Source: Methylohalobius crimeensis 10Ki (GTDB taxonomy: Bacteria; Pseudomonadota; Gammaproteobacteria; Methylococcales; Methylothermaceae). From it: 64,000 bases of DNA. The notes under the pieces were generated by a model, which worked only from the letters and a program-made list of their open reading frames with translations, searched no databases and was not told where the DNA came from. The position numbers and the translations under genes are program-made. How positions within the stretch are numbered: the first letter of the stretch is position 1; each line of letters begins with the position of its first letter. The stretch is taken from NCBI RefSeq assembly GCF_000421465.1, contig NZ_ATXB01000001.1, positions 2,511,001 to 2,575,000 on the forward strand. The letters run 5' to 3'. Below are positions 36,387 through 46,382 of the stretch, piece after piece.

Positions 36387-36438
36387 GGCCTTATCCTCTT
36401 ACCATTCAATCGATCGGCTGATTGTAACCCGATCGACG

Positions 36439-36463
36439 AAAAAACGCCCCGCTTTAACGGGGC
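36439..36463 (-). terminator. Terminator after the periplasmic coiled-coil gene
   Basis: On the minus strand, GCCCCG-TTAAAG-CGGGGC followed by GTTTTTT. It lies between the coiled-coil gene (ending at 36575) and the DUF1538 operon. Confidence 0.75.
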
Positions 36464-36483
36464 ACTCGGAATAGATTGAGATA

Positions 36484-36569
36484 AGAGCTTGTTTACAAAT
36501 GGCTGTGGGGTATCGGCCATTCGGACGAACGCCCGATACCCGCCTTTTCGAATTTTGTAAACCAGCTCT
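36484..36569. repeat. 86-bp imperfect palindrome, MITE-like
   Basis: The ends AGAGCTTGTTTACAAA and TTTTGTAAACCAGCTCT are near-perfect inverted repeats. An inner pair, GGGTATCGG and CCGATACCC, also pairs. It contains no gene. Clear target duplications are not seen, and I found no second copy in this window. Confidence 0.6.
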
Positions 36570-36574
36570 AAAGA

Positions 36575-37099
36575 TCAGTGGGTTTCCTGTTCCTGCTCCT
36601 TGAGTACGTGATCGAGCTTGGTCTGGATATCCTGCAGGGTTTGGTGGGTCTCCGCCTCCCGCTCCTTGAGGATATGTTCCAGCTTGCTGGAAATACCCTG
36701 GAGCACCTCGTGACTTTCCTTCTCCTGCTCTTGGTACAAATGATCCAGTTTTTCGTCCAGGTGCTTCAGGTTTTGATCCAAGTGTTGCAAATTCTCGTCC
36801 AGATGGGACAGATTGGAATCCAGATGCTCCAGGCGTTCGGCGGTTTTCCGGTGCAGCTCCATACACTGCTTCATCATGGGCATTTGCCCGCCTTGCATGG
36901 ACATTTTTCCATTTTGCCCCGATTGCTTCATCATTCCCATGCCTCCTTGCATTTTTTCCTGGCCACCTTGGGCTGCCTGCCCGGACACGCCTTTCAAGCG
37001 GACACCGCCGTTGCCCGTGGACTGATCGCTACCCGCCCAGACCGTCGTACTCAGGGCCGCCGCGCACACTGCCGTGGCCATCCATAAGGGTTTACGCAT
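36575..37099 (-). CDS. Periplasmic Met-rich coiled-coil protein
   Basis: 174 residues. The signal peptide MRKPLWMATAVCAAALSTTVWA is Sec-type. After it come a Gly/Gln/Met-rich part (residues about 45-78, MQGGMGMMKQSGQNGKMS) and a long regular helix. The helix has five consecutive seven-residue units of the form HLDxNLx (LEHLDSNLSHLDENLQHLDQ), followed by two longer similar units (ESHEVLQGISSKLEHILKER and ETHQTLQDIQTKLDHVLKEQ). It should form a rod-like coiled coil with histidines at fixed spacing. A strong AAGGAGGA ribosome site precedes the ATG. It is not recognised as a named family; methionine and histidine content would fit metal binding, which is inference. Confidence 0.72.
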   Translation of the reverse strand: MRKPLWMATAVCAAALSTTVWAGSDQSTGNGGVRLKGVSGQAAQGGQEKMQGGMGMMKQSGQNGKMSMQGGQMPMMKQCMELHRKTAERLEHLDSNLSHLDENLQHLDQNLKHLDEKLDHLYQEQEKESHEVLQGISSKLEHILKEREAETHQTLQDIQTKLDHVLKEQEQETH

Positions 37100-37134
37100 A
37101 ACCTCGTCCTCCTTATATATTCGTTTTTTATTGC

Positions 37135-37443
37135 TCAGGCGAGCCGGAAAACCTCGGTTCGCCCGTCCCGCTCGATGATGAGCTTCCCTTCCCTAGCCAA
37201 CCAGCCGACAGCCCGTTGGATCTCCTTGGTACTGAGACCGGTTTCCGCCGCCAATTTGGAAGGCGACGCATCGCCGACCCGGTCCAAACACTGCCAAATT
37301 CGACCGGCCGCCACGCCGATATCCTCACCCCGGCTCACCTCCCCACCGGCCTTGGCGACCGTCTTTTTGGCAGGCGCTTGCTTGGTAGCGCCCCGTTTTG
37401 CCGCACGCGCTTGCTTGGTCGAAGTTTGTGTCTTCTCGCTCAT
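37135..37443 (-). CDS. DUF2582 winged-helix protein with basic Ala/Lys-rich N-terminal tail
   Basis: 102 residues. The C-terminal 60 residues form a winged helix-turn-helix of the DUF2582 type: AAGRIWQCLDRVGDASPSKL, AAETGLSTKEIQRAVGWLAR, EGKLIIERDGRTEVFRLA. The first 40 residues are low-complexity and rich in Lys, Ala, Thr and Gln (TKQARAAKRGATKQAPAKK), similar in style to histone-H1-like tails, and would add general DNA affinity. GGGGG precedes the ATG. The gene follows minE after a short gap on the same strand. Targets are unknown. Confidence 0.8.
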   Translation of the reverse strand: MSEKTQTSTKQARAAKRGATKQAPAKKTVAKAGGEVSRGEDIGVAAGRIWQCLDRVGDASPSKLAAETGLSTKEIQRAVGWLAREGKLIIERDGRTEVFRLA

Positions 37444-37472
37444 GTCATACCCCCTAAGTCCAGTCCAAAAAC

Positions 37473-37742
37473 TTAGTTCCGTCCCGTCTCCTCGCTCTCC
37501 GGTAGCACGATATTGAGCTCGAGGATTTCACGATCCTCATCCTGCTCCCTTTGAATGGAAATCGCATCGTTATCCACATTCACGTATTTGCGGATCACCG
37601 CCAACAGCTCTTGCTGCAACTGCGGCAGATAATTGGGCGCGTCGCGCATTCCGCGCTCATGGGCGACCAGAATTTGCAAGCGCTCCTTGGCCACTTGAGC
37701 GCTTCGGGGTCGAGAAGAACGGAAGTAATCCAACAATGCCAT
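37473..37742 (-). CDS. minE: Cell division topological specificity factor
   Basis: MinE stimulates the MinD ATPase and drives Min oscillation, keeping the MinCD division inhibitor from midcell. 89 residues: the N-terminal amphipathic helix MALLDYFRSSRP, the anti-MinCD segment QVAKERLQILVAHER, and the topological domain (YLPQLQQELLAVIRKYVNVD, LELNIVLPE). It starts three bases after the minD stop, in the order minC-minD-minE. Confidence 0.96.
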   Translation of the reverse strand: MALLDYFRSSRPRSAQVAKERLQILVAHERGMRDAPNYLPQLQQELLAVIRKYVNVDNDAISIQREQDEDREILELNIVLPESEETGRN

Positions 37743-37745
37743 GGC

Positions 37746-38555
37746 TTAACCTCCCAATAACCGACTCAACAAGCCTTTCTTTTCGGGGCTGATAAAACGG
37801 TGGGGCCGGTCTTCCCCCAGATAACGCGCCACCGCGTCTCGATAGGCTTGGCCGGCGTCGCTCTTATCATCGAGGACCACCGGCACCCCTTCGTTGGAAG
37901 CATTCAGCACCGCCTGGGACTCGGGAACGACCCCGAGCAAAGGCAGCGCCAGGATTTCCAATACGTCATCCACGGCCAGCATTTCACCTCGCTTGACTCG
38001 ATCCGCCACGTAACGCGTGAGGAGCAAGTATTCCTTGATGGGCGCCTCCCCCAATTCGGCCCGCCGCGACTTGCTCGCCAGAATCCCCACCATGCGGTCG
38101 GCATCCCGCACCGACGACACCTCCGGATTGCTGACCACGACCGCATCGTCGGCGTAATACATCGCCAGGAACGCGCCCTGCTCGATTCCGGCGGGGGAAT
38201 CGCAGATCACGTATTCGTATTCCTTCGACAGCTGCTCCAGCACCCGGCCCACGCCGTCCTTGGTCAAGGCTTCCTTATCCCGGGTCTGGGAAGCCGGCAG
38301 GATAAATAAATTGTCACAGCGCTTGTCCCGGATCAAAGCCTGGCGCAACGCCGCCTCTTCATTGATGACATTGACGAAGTCATAGACCACCCGGCGCTCG
38401 CAACCCATGATTAAGTCCAGATTACGCAACCCCACGTCAAAGTCAATCACTACCGTTCGATATCCCCGCAAAGCCAACCCCATCGCCAAAGAGGCGGCAG
38501 AGGTGGTCTTACCGACCCCCCCTTTGCCCGAGGTGACCACAATGATTCTTGCCAC
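37746..38555 (-). CDS. minD: Septum-site-determining ATPase
   Basis: MinD binds the membrane in its ATP form and recruits MinC and MinE. 269 residues with the deviant Walker A SGKGGVGKTTS (residues 9-19), VIDFDVGLRNLDLIMGCERR, Walker B EYVICDSPAGIEQGA and a C-terminal amphipathic membrane-targeting helix (EKKGLLSRLLGG). All landmarks of a functional MinD are present. It is located 34 bases after minC. Confidence 0.97.
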   Translation of the reverse strand: MARIIVVTSGKGGVGKTTSAASLAMGLALRGYRTVVIDFDVGLRNLDLIMGCERRVVYDFVNVINEEAALRQALIRDKRCDNLFILPASQTRDKEALTKDGVGRVLEQLSKEYEYVICDSPAGIEQGAFLAMYYADDAVVVSNPEVSSVRDADRMVGILASKSRRAELGEAPIKEYLLLTRYVADRVKRGEMLAVDDVLEILALPLLGVVPESQAVLNASNEGVPVVLDDKSDAGQAYRDAVARYLGEDRPHRFISPEKKGLLSRLLGG

Positions 38556-38589
38556 GGATAAATTCCTCCCGTTTTGATCTGCCTTAGTT

Positions 38590-39324
38590 TTACAAAGCTT
38601 CGATGATCAATGCGGTATCCCGCATGTAAATTTGGACCGAGCGCCGCTGGACCGAGTCATCCAAATCCTCGTTGACCCGATAATGGCCGGCGATGGAAAC
38701 CAGCTCCGCTTGGAGATCTTGGCAAAAGATTCGGCACTCGGTATCCCCGCGCACACCGGCCAAGGCCCGCCCGCGCAAAGTTCCGTATATATGAATATGC
38801 CCGTCGGCCATGATCTCCGCACCGTTTCCCACCGAGGCGAGCACGATCAAGTCGGTCCCCTTGGCATACACGCGCTGGCCGGAACGGACCGGTTGATCGA
38901 TCAACAGCGAACGGCCGGGCGGTTCGCTCTCGGCTACCGCGGAAGTGGCGACCACCTTGGGCCGAGGCGGCGCCTCGCGGGGCTCCGGAGTCGCGGTATC
39001 GGCCAGCAGCGCCAGGTCGAGCGCAGCGGCGGACTGCTTGAGGACGTCGTCGCCACCTCGAAGACCGACCGCAACCATTCCCAATTCCCGCAGCAGCTTC
39101 AAAAGCGATTCGAGATCGACCGCGGATTGATCGGCCAATGCGGAAGCCTCGATCACCACCGGAGCGCTGCGGAAAAACTCCGGCGCCTGCTCGACCCGCC
39201 GCGCCAATTGCGTGGCCACGGCGACCATATCGCCGCTCAACAATCGAATGATGGGAAGAGTTACCGACCCCCCCTTGATCTCCACCGCAGACGAGCGACT
39301 GCGATCGTTGGAATGCGTGGTCAT
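38590..39324 (-). CDS. minC: Septum-site-determining inhibitor
   Basis: MinC blocks FtsZ assembly away from midcell. 244 residues. The N-terminal FtsZ-interacting domain (VEIKGGSVTLPIIRLLSGD) is followed by a variable linker and the beta-helical C-terminal domain (QPVRSGQRVYAKGTDLIVLA, VGNGAEIMADGHIHIYGTLR, GRALAGVRGDTECRIFCQDL) that dimerises and binds MinD. First gene of the minCDE operon. Confidence 0.95.
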   Translation of the reverse strand: MTTHSNDRSRSSAVEIKGGSVTLPIIRLLSGDMVAVATQLARRVEQAPEFFRSAPVVIEASALADQSAVDLESLLKLLRELGMVAVGLRGGDDVLKQSAAALDLALLADTATPEPREAPPRPKVVATSAVAESEPPGRSLLIDQPVRSGQRVYAKGTDLIVLASVGNGAEIMADGHIHIYGTLRGRALAGVRGDTECRIFCQDLQAELVSIAGHYRVNEDLDDSVQRRSVQIYMRDTALIIEAL

Positions 39325-39542
39325 GAAACGGTTCTAAAGCGGCGGGCAATTTGGTTACACATTGGCCGATTGTAGCACCCTCCTTCCGGGGGGGTAAATG
39401 ATTGCCGCGCCCACTTCTTTTCCGCTTGCAGGCCGAGTTGTCGGTCAGGGGCGGACTTGTGTGTCCGCCCTGCTTCTTTCCTACCATTGCGATCAGGATT
39501 GGCTTGCATTTGCCTGGCCGATGCTTTAGCTTTACCGCAACG
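39325..39542. other. Divergent intergenic region between minC and the thiC leader
   Basis: No gene seen. It should hold the promoters of both minCDE and thiC, but no clear -35/-10 pair stands out. It contains a palindromic repeat at 39447-39471. Confidence 0.5.
39447..39471. repeat. GGGGCGGAC palindromic repeat
   Basis: GGGCGGAC and GTCCGCCC arms around a 6-base loop, preceded by AG. It has the same AGGGGCG lead as the 28-bp palindromes inside two coding regions (52725 and 59974), so it may be a diverged intergenic relative. Confidence 0.6.
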
Positions 39543-39630
39543 GGCTAGGGGTGCGCCGCCGGGCCCGAAGCGGCGCTGAGAGATACCCTTTGAACCTGAT
39601 TCCGGTTAATACCGGCGTAGGGAAGCTCGG
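39543..39630 (+). promoter_or_regulatory. TPP riboswitch (THI element)
   Basis: The conserved blocks are present in order: AGGGGTGCGCCG, CTGAGAGATACCCTTTGAAC, CTGATTCCGGTTAATACCGG and CGTAGGGAAGC. It lies 40 bases before the thiC start and should turn off thiC expression when thiamine pyrophosphate is abundant. Confidence 0.95.
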
Positions 39631-39656
39631 GTCTTTCCCCGCGCCGACCGTGATAG

Positions 39657-41522
<1,866 letters not shown>

Positions 41523-41538
41523 TCGCACTTATATACGG

Positions 41539-41566
41539 AAGGGCGAACCCGAAGTTCGCCCTTTTT
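41539..41566 (+). terminator. Terminator after thiC
   Basis: Stem AAGGGCGAAC / GTTCGCCCTT with a 5-base loop and a T tail, 17 bases after the thiC stop. Confidence 0.85.
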
Positions 41567-41619
41567 CGTGCTTGCTTCCACGATTTTCGCTGAAAGGACG
41601 TACTTGCGATCGCCCCCTC

Positions 41620-41865
41620 TCAGGCAAAAAACTGGTGGAGCATCTTTTCCACCATCTTCCAAGTCACCAAAGCCGGTTTCTTGACGACTTCGACGACGAG
41701 CACATCGTTCTCGAACCGGTAGGTACCTTGCAACCCTTTGCCGGAAAAGTGTCCCTGGACTTCGTCGGCGATAAAATGAATCGCGTTGGCCTGAGCCATG
41801 ACACTGGCTTTTTGCACCAGGATTTCGGGATGTTCTTTTACGTGGATTTCGAAGGTTCGAGACAT
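41620..41865 (-). CDS. Small conserved protein, possibly PHA-system-like
   Basis: 81 residues, start MSRTFEIHVKEHPEILVQKA; no signal. A beta-rich core (VQGHFSGKGLQGTYRFENDV, LVVEVVKKP) precedes a C-terminal helix ALVTWKMVEKMLHQFF. The length and the F-x-G-x-G-x-x-G-x-Y strand pattern recall small proteins annotated as polyhydroxyalkanoic acid system family members, but the match is by memory and weak. It diverges from moaB with 45 bases between. Confidence 0.6.
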   Translation of the reverse strand: MSRTFEIHVKEHPEILVQKASVMAQANAIHFIADEVQGHFSGKGLQGTYRFENDVLVVEVVKKPALVTWKMVEKMLHQFFA

Positions 41866-41910
41866 TTATCATTCAACGTCAGTGATCTCTAAACTTGTTA
41901 TGATACCGTC

Positions 41911-42429
41911 ATGACCGATCAACGCCAATTCATTCCCCTGAATATCGCCGTTCTCACCGTCTCCGACACGCGTACCGAAGCCACCGACGCTTCGGGGAAA
42001 CACCTCGCCGAACGTCTGACCAAGACGGGCCACCGGCTGGCGGAAAAAGCCATCGTCCCCGACGATATTTACCGGATTCGCGCAAGGGTTTCGGCCTGGA
42101 TCGCCGCGCCCGAGGTTCAGGTGGTTCTCGCCACCGGCGGCACCGGCGTCACCGGTCGAGACGGCACCCCGGAAGCCGTCGCCCCCTTACTGGACAAGGT
42201 ATTGGACGGCTTCGGTGAGGTGTTTCGAATGATCTCCTACGAGGACATCGGCACTTCCACCCTTCAATCCCGCGCCTTGGCCGGGGTGGCCAACGGGACC
42301 TATGTCTTTTGTCTGCCCGGCTCCCGAAACGCCTGCGCCACCGCCTGGGACAAATTGATCCAAACGCAATTGGATTACCGCACCCGTCCCTGTAATCTGG
42401 TAGAGTTGATGCCGCGTTTGACTGAGTGA
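41911..42429 (+). CDS. moaB: Molybdenum cofactor biosynthesis protein B
   Basis: MoaB/MogA-fold protein of molybdopterin synthesis, proposed to adenylylate molybdopterin before metal insertion. 172 residues with LNIAVLTVSDTRTEATDASG, VVLATGGTGVTGRDGTPEAV, DGFGEVFRMISYEDIGTSTL and FCLPGSRNACATAWDKLI. The GGTGVTGRD loop is the family hallmark. No other moa gene is in the window; the following NnrU-type gene begins 10 bases later and is probably co-transcribed. Confidence 0.93.
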   Translation: MTDQRQFIPLNIAVLTVSDTRTEATDASGKHLAERLTKTGHRLAEKAIVPDDIYRIRARVSAWIAAPEVQVVLATGGTGVTGRDGTPEAVAPLLDKVLDGFGEVFRMISYEDIGTSTLQSRALAGVANGTYVFCLPGSRNACATAWDKLIQTQLDYRTRPCNLVELMPRLTE

Positions 42430-42439
42430 GGGTGAAACC

Positions 42440-43123
42440 ATGCTGCAATTGATTCTCGCCGCCGCTTTTTTTCTAGGCATCCACCTGGGGGTTTCCGGCA
42501 CCGGGCTGCGCTTTAGGCTCATAGAATCCTACGGGGAAAAACCGTACCGCATCGCCTTTGCGATCGCAGCCTCGCTGGGACTGATCTGGCTCGTCTATGC
42601 CTGGCGGGGGGCGCCTTATCTGCCCTTGTGGGGGCAGCCGGCGGTGTTCCGCTATCTGGCGGTGGGGCTGATGCCCGTCGCCTTCTACTTGGTGGTCGTC
42701 GCCCTGACCACCAAAAACCCGGCCATGATGGGGCAGGAAAATCTTCTCGACAGGGAAAACGGCGGCATCGGCCCATTGCGCATCACCCGTCACCCGCTCA
42801 TGTGGGGCATCGCCCTATGGGCTCTGCTCCATCTGTTGGCGAACGGCGATTGGGCGGCATTGGTCTTCTTCGGCTCCTTCCTGGTCCTGACTGTCAAAGG
42901 CACCTTCGACATCGATCGCAAACGCCTCCGGGAATACGGCGAAAGCTGGCAGCACTACATGGAAAAAACCTCCAATCTCCCCTTCCAAGCCATCGTCCAG
43001 GGACGGCAAAAGTTCGATTGGCGCGAATTGAGTTGGTGGCGGATCGGCGTGGCGCTGGTGGTCTACGGCGGACTGCTTCATGCCCACGCCAGACTGTTCG
43101 GCGTTTCTCCCTTGGGGTTTTGA
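42440..43123 (+). CDS. NnrU family membrane protein
   Basis: 227 residues with about six membrane helices. The blocks GTGLRFRLIESYGEKPYRI, ITRHPLMWGIALWALLHLLA and FGSFLVLTVKGTFDIDRKRL match the NnrU/isoprenylcysteine-methyltransferase-like superfamily. NnrU is linked to nitrite/nitric-oxide reduction in some proteobacteria, and relatives isomerise carotenoids, but no denitrification gene is nearby. The start is supported by GAGGG ahead of the ATG. Confidence 0.85.
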   Translation: MLQLILAAAFFLGIHLGVSGTGLRFRLIESYGEKPYRIAFAIAASLGLIWLVYAWRGAPYLPLWGQPAVFRYLAVGLMPVAFYLVVVALTTKNPAMMGQENLLDRENGGIGPLRITRHPLMWGIALWALLHLLANGDWAALVFFGSFLVLTVKGTFDIDRKRLREYGESWQHYMEKTSNLPFQAIVQGRQKFDWRELSWWRIGVALVVYGGLLHAHARLFGVSPLGF

Positions 43124-43185
43124 ACCAATGATGACACTTGTAAAGTGCGCGCCAGCGTTAAGAATCTTTTTCAAAACTCGATCTC

Positions 43186-43300
43186 GCTCTCCCGCTGGCG
43201 GGAGAGGGTCGGGGTGAGGGTGGTTTAAATCAAAAAATGTCTTTCATTTCAATTAGATCCACCCTCTTCCTAACCTTCTCCCTCCTCGAGGGAGAAGGGA
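43186..43300. repeat. Inverted pair of CTCTCCC-type palindromes between genes
   Basis: Palindrome 1 (GCTCTCCCGCTGGCGGGAG, 43186-43207) is followed by GGGGTGAGGGTGG. Palindrome 2 (CTTCTCCCTCCTCGAGGGAG, near 43276-43300) is preceded by the complementary CCACCCTC, so the two point towards each other as in REP doublets. The rest of 43124-43384 has no gene. The repeat tail matches the array inside purL. Confidence 0.8.
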
Positions 43301-43384
43301 CCCATATTGTTGCGACTTCCTCGCCAGAGAGGGAGAAGGAACCCACTTGAGTCATTCCCGGATGATGAGAAGGCGTTACCGATC

Positions 43385-43753
43385 ATGCGTAAAAATCTGT
43401 TCTATGCCGCCGTTCTAGCCGGATTGGCCGTGGTAATGGGCGCCTTCGGCGCTCACGCCCTGAAGGCGAGTTTGAGCGGCGAAATGCTCTCGGTCTGGCA
43501 CACCGCGGTCGATTATCAAATGTGGCACGCGCTGGGATTGGGGCTGATCGGCTGCCACCCCGGCGCCTCCCCGCTCAAAGATTGGAGCGCCCGATTGATG
43601 CTGGCCGGCATCGGACTGTTCAGCGGCACCCTGTATTTACTGGCGTTGACCGATATCCAATCATTGGGGATGATTACCCCCTTCGGCGGCCTGGCGTTGA
43701 TTGCCGCTTGGATTTTGTTCGCATTGCATCTTTGGAGAATCCCCCATGCGTGA
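43385..43753 (+). CDS. DUF423 (YgdD-type) membrane protein
   Basis: 122 residues, four membrane helices. Family blocks: AGLAVVMGAFGAHALKASLS, WHTAVDYQMWHALGLGLIG, GIGLFSGTLYLLAL and ITPFGGLALIAAWILFAL. No function has been assigned to the family beyond an inner-membrane location. The start is the ATG at 43385 (MRKNLFYAAV). Its last codons overlap the pepN start by eight bases. Confidence 0.9.
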   Translation: MRKNLFYAAVLAGLAVVMGAFGAHALKASLSGEMLSVWHTAVDYQMWHALGLGLIGCHPGASPLKDWSARLMLAGIGLFSGTLYLLALTDIQSLGMITPFGGLALIAAWILFALHLWRIPHA

Positions 43754-46382
43754 AGGCACCCCCGAGCCCATTCGCCTAGAGGATTATCAACCACCCGCCT
43801 ATTGGGTGGATCGGATCGACCTGACCTTCGATCTCGATCCCGAAATCACACGGGTCGAGGCGAAACTGGATGTGCGCCGCAACCCCGCCTCCGACAGCCC
43901 CGATCCCCTGATTCTAAACGGGGAGGACCTGGAGCTGGAAAACATCGTTTTGGATGGTCAAACCCTCGCGCCGGAACGCTACCGGATCGAGGACGATCGA
44001 TTGATCATCCCCGCCGTTCCCGATCGGTTCACGTTGGAGACCCGGGTGCGAATTCGTCCCGACCGAAACACCCGCTTGGAAGGCCTATACGTCTCCAAGG
44101 AAATGCTCTGCACCCAATGCGAGGCGGAAGGCTTCCGCCGCATCACCTATTTCCCCGACCGACCCGACGTGATGGCGCGCTTCCGGGTAACCTTGCGCGC
44201 CGATAAAACGCGTTATCCGGTTTTGCTGGCGGGCGGCAACCGGGTAGCGCAACAAGATTTGCCCGACGACCGCCACGCCGCGGTATGGGAAGACCCGTTC
44301 CCCAAGCCTTCCTATTTGTTCGCCCTGGTGGCAGGCCGGCTGGCCAAGCGGACGGACACCTTCACGACCCATTCGGGGCGCGAGGTGCTGCTGGAGCTCT
44401 ACGTGGAATCCCACGACCTGGACAAATGCGATCACGCCTTGGACTCCCTCAAGCGGGCGATGCGCTGGGACGAAGTCAGATACGAGCGCGAATACGATCT
44501 GGACCGTTACATGATCGTGGCGGTGGGCCACTTCAATATGGGCGCGATGGAAAACAAGGGATTGAACCTGTTCAACACCCAGTACGTCCTGGCCAAACCG
44601 GAAACCGCCACCGACGCCGATTACGAAAACATCCTCGCGGTCATCGGCCACGAATACTTTCACAACTGGACCGGCAATCGAATCACCCTGAGGGACTGGT
44701 TCCAGCTCAGCCTCAAGGAAGGATTGACGGTGCTGCGCGAGCAGCAATTCAGCGCCGACGAGGGCTCTCCCGCCGTGCGTCGGATCGAAGACGTGAATCT
44801 GCTCCGCACCCGCCAGTTTCCGGAAGACGAAGGCCCGCTGGCCCATCCGGTCCGCCCCGACACCTATCTCGAGATCAACAATTTCTATACCATGACGGTG
44901 TACGAAAAAGGCGCCGAAGTGGTCCGGATGCTCCATACCCTGCTGGGAGAACAGGATTTCCGCCGCGGGATGGACCGCTACTTCGAGCGCTACGACGGCC
45001 GCGCCATCACCTGCGAGGATTTCGTCGAAACCCTGGCCGAGGCGAGCGGCATGGATTTGTCCCAATTCATGCGTTGGTACACCCAGGCCGGCACGCCCCG
45101 GGTCGAAATCGGCACCGTTTACGACCCCGACCGTCGTACCTTCACCCTGACCTGCCGGCAATCCTGCCCCCCCACCCCGGGACAGCCCCGCAAGGAGCCG
45201 TTGTTCATTCCCATCGAGGTGGGACTGCTCGACCCAAACGGCCGGGAGCTACCGCTGCAATTGCAGGGGGAAGCCGAAGCGGACGGCACCTCCCGGATCC
45301 TGAAATTCACCCAAAGCGAACAAAGCTTCACTTTCGTCGATCTCCCCCATGCGCCCGTTCTCTCGGCCTTCAGAGGATACTCGGCGCCGGTCAAACTGAG
45401 CATCGACCGGCCCCTGGACGAATGGCACTTCCTCTGGCAGCACGACTCGGACGCCTTCAACCGCTGGGACGCCGGTCAAATCCTGGCCTCGACTCTCCTG
45501 CTCGAACAACTCGACGAGGGCGCTCCCGAGCTCGATGCCCGGCTGATCGAAGGTTTCCGAGCCATACTGGAAGCGCCCGGGGAGGATTTATCGCTGAGCG
45601 CGCAACTAATGAGGCTGCCGGACGAGGATTATCTCGCCGAGCAGGTGCCGGTGATCGACGTGGACGGCATTCACCAGGTCCGGGAACACGCCCGGCGGAC
45701 CCTGGCCGAACGCCTCAAGGACGATCTCCTTGCCGCTTACCGCGATCATCACCGCCCCGAAGAGGCACAGGACGTTTCGGCCGGGGCCATCGGCCGGCGG
45801 CGACTGAAGAACGTTTGCCTGGAATACCTCGCCTGCCTGGAGGAAGACGTTTCCCACGCTTTGGCGTTGAGCCAATTCCGCCAGGCGGGCAACATGACCG
45901 ACCAGCTCGCCGCCCTCCGGATCATCGCCCATACCTCGCACCCGCAACAGGCGGAATGCCTGGAGGCGTTCCGCTATCAGTGGCGCGATGAACCGTTGGT
46001 CATCGACAAATGGTTCGCCGTTCAAGCCACCTCGCCGCTGCCCGGTGCTTTGGCTCGAATCGAGTCGCTGCTGGCCCGTCCCGAATTCGATCTTGCCAAT
46101 CCCAACCGAGTGCGCTCGGTCTTGGGCGCATTCACACGCCGCAACCCGACCCATTTTCACGCCCGCGACGGCGGCGGTTACCGCGTACTCGCCGAGTCTC
46201 TCCTCGAATTGGATCGGATCAACCCCCAGGTGGCTGCCCGCCTGGCCCAGCCCCTTACTGCGTGGCGGCGCTACGATGAAGCCCGGCAGGCAACGATGCG
46301 CGGCGAGCTGGAACGCCTGTATAAAACACCGGAATTATCCAAGGATCTGTTCGAAATCGTGGACAAGGCGCTGGCCTCATGA
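43746..46382 (+). CDS. pepN: Aminopeptidase N (alanyl aminopeptidase, M1 family)
   Basis: A cytoplasmic zinc aminopeptidase that removes N-terminal residues from peptides. 878 residues, like E. coli PepN (870). GAMEN is at 266-270 and the zinc site HEYFH at 302-306, continuing NWTGNRITLRDW with the third ligand in LKEGLTVLREQQF. The C-terminal helical domain is of the bacterial PepN type. The start is the ATG at 43746 (MREGTPEPIRLEDYQ), inside the end of the DUF423 gene; further upstream codons have no homology. The stop overlaps the PsiE-like gene (ATGA). Confidence 0.97.
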   Translation: MREGTPEPIRLEDYQPPAYWVDRIDLTFDLDPEITRVEAKLDVRRNPASDSPDPLILNGEDLELENIVLDGQTLAPERYRIEDDRLIIPAVPDRFTLETRVRIRPDRNTRLEGLYVSKEMLCTQCEAEGFRRITYFPDRPDVMARFRVTLRADKTRYPVLLAGGNRVAQQDLPDDRHAAVWEDPFPKPSYLFALVAGRLAKRTDTFTTHSGREVLLELYVESHDLDKCDHALDSLKRAMRWDEVRYEREYDLDRYMIVAVGHFNMGAMENKGLNLFNTQYVLAKPETATDADYENILAVIGHEYFHNWTGNRITLRDWFQLSLKEGLTVLREQQFSADEGSPAVRRIEDVNLLRTRQFPEDEGPLAHPVRPDTYLEINNFYTMTVYEKGAEVVRMLHTLLGEQDFRRGMDRYFERYDGRAITCEDFVETLAEASGMDLSQFMRWYTQAGTPRVEIGTVYDPDRRTFTLTCRQSCPPTPGQPRKEPLFIPIEVGLLDPNGRELPLQLQGEAEADGTSRILKFTQSEQSFTFVDLPHAPVLSAFRGYSAPVKLSIDRPLDEWHFLWQHDSDAFNRWDAGQILASTLLLEQLDEGAPELDARLIEGFRAILEAPGEDLSLSAQLMRLPDEDYLAEQVPVIDVDGIHQVREHARRTLAERLKDDLLAAYRDHHRPEEAQDVSAGAIGRRRLKNVCLEYLACLEEDVSHALALSQFRQAGNMTDQLAALRIIAHTSHPQQAECLEAFRYQWRDEPLVIDKWFAVQATSPLPGALARIESLLARPEFDLANPNRVRSVLGAFTRRNPTHFHARDGGGYRVLAESLLELDRINPQVAARLAQPLTAWRRYDEARQATMRGELERLYKTPELSKDLFEIVDKALAS

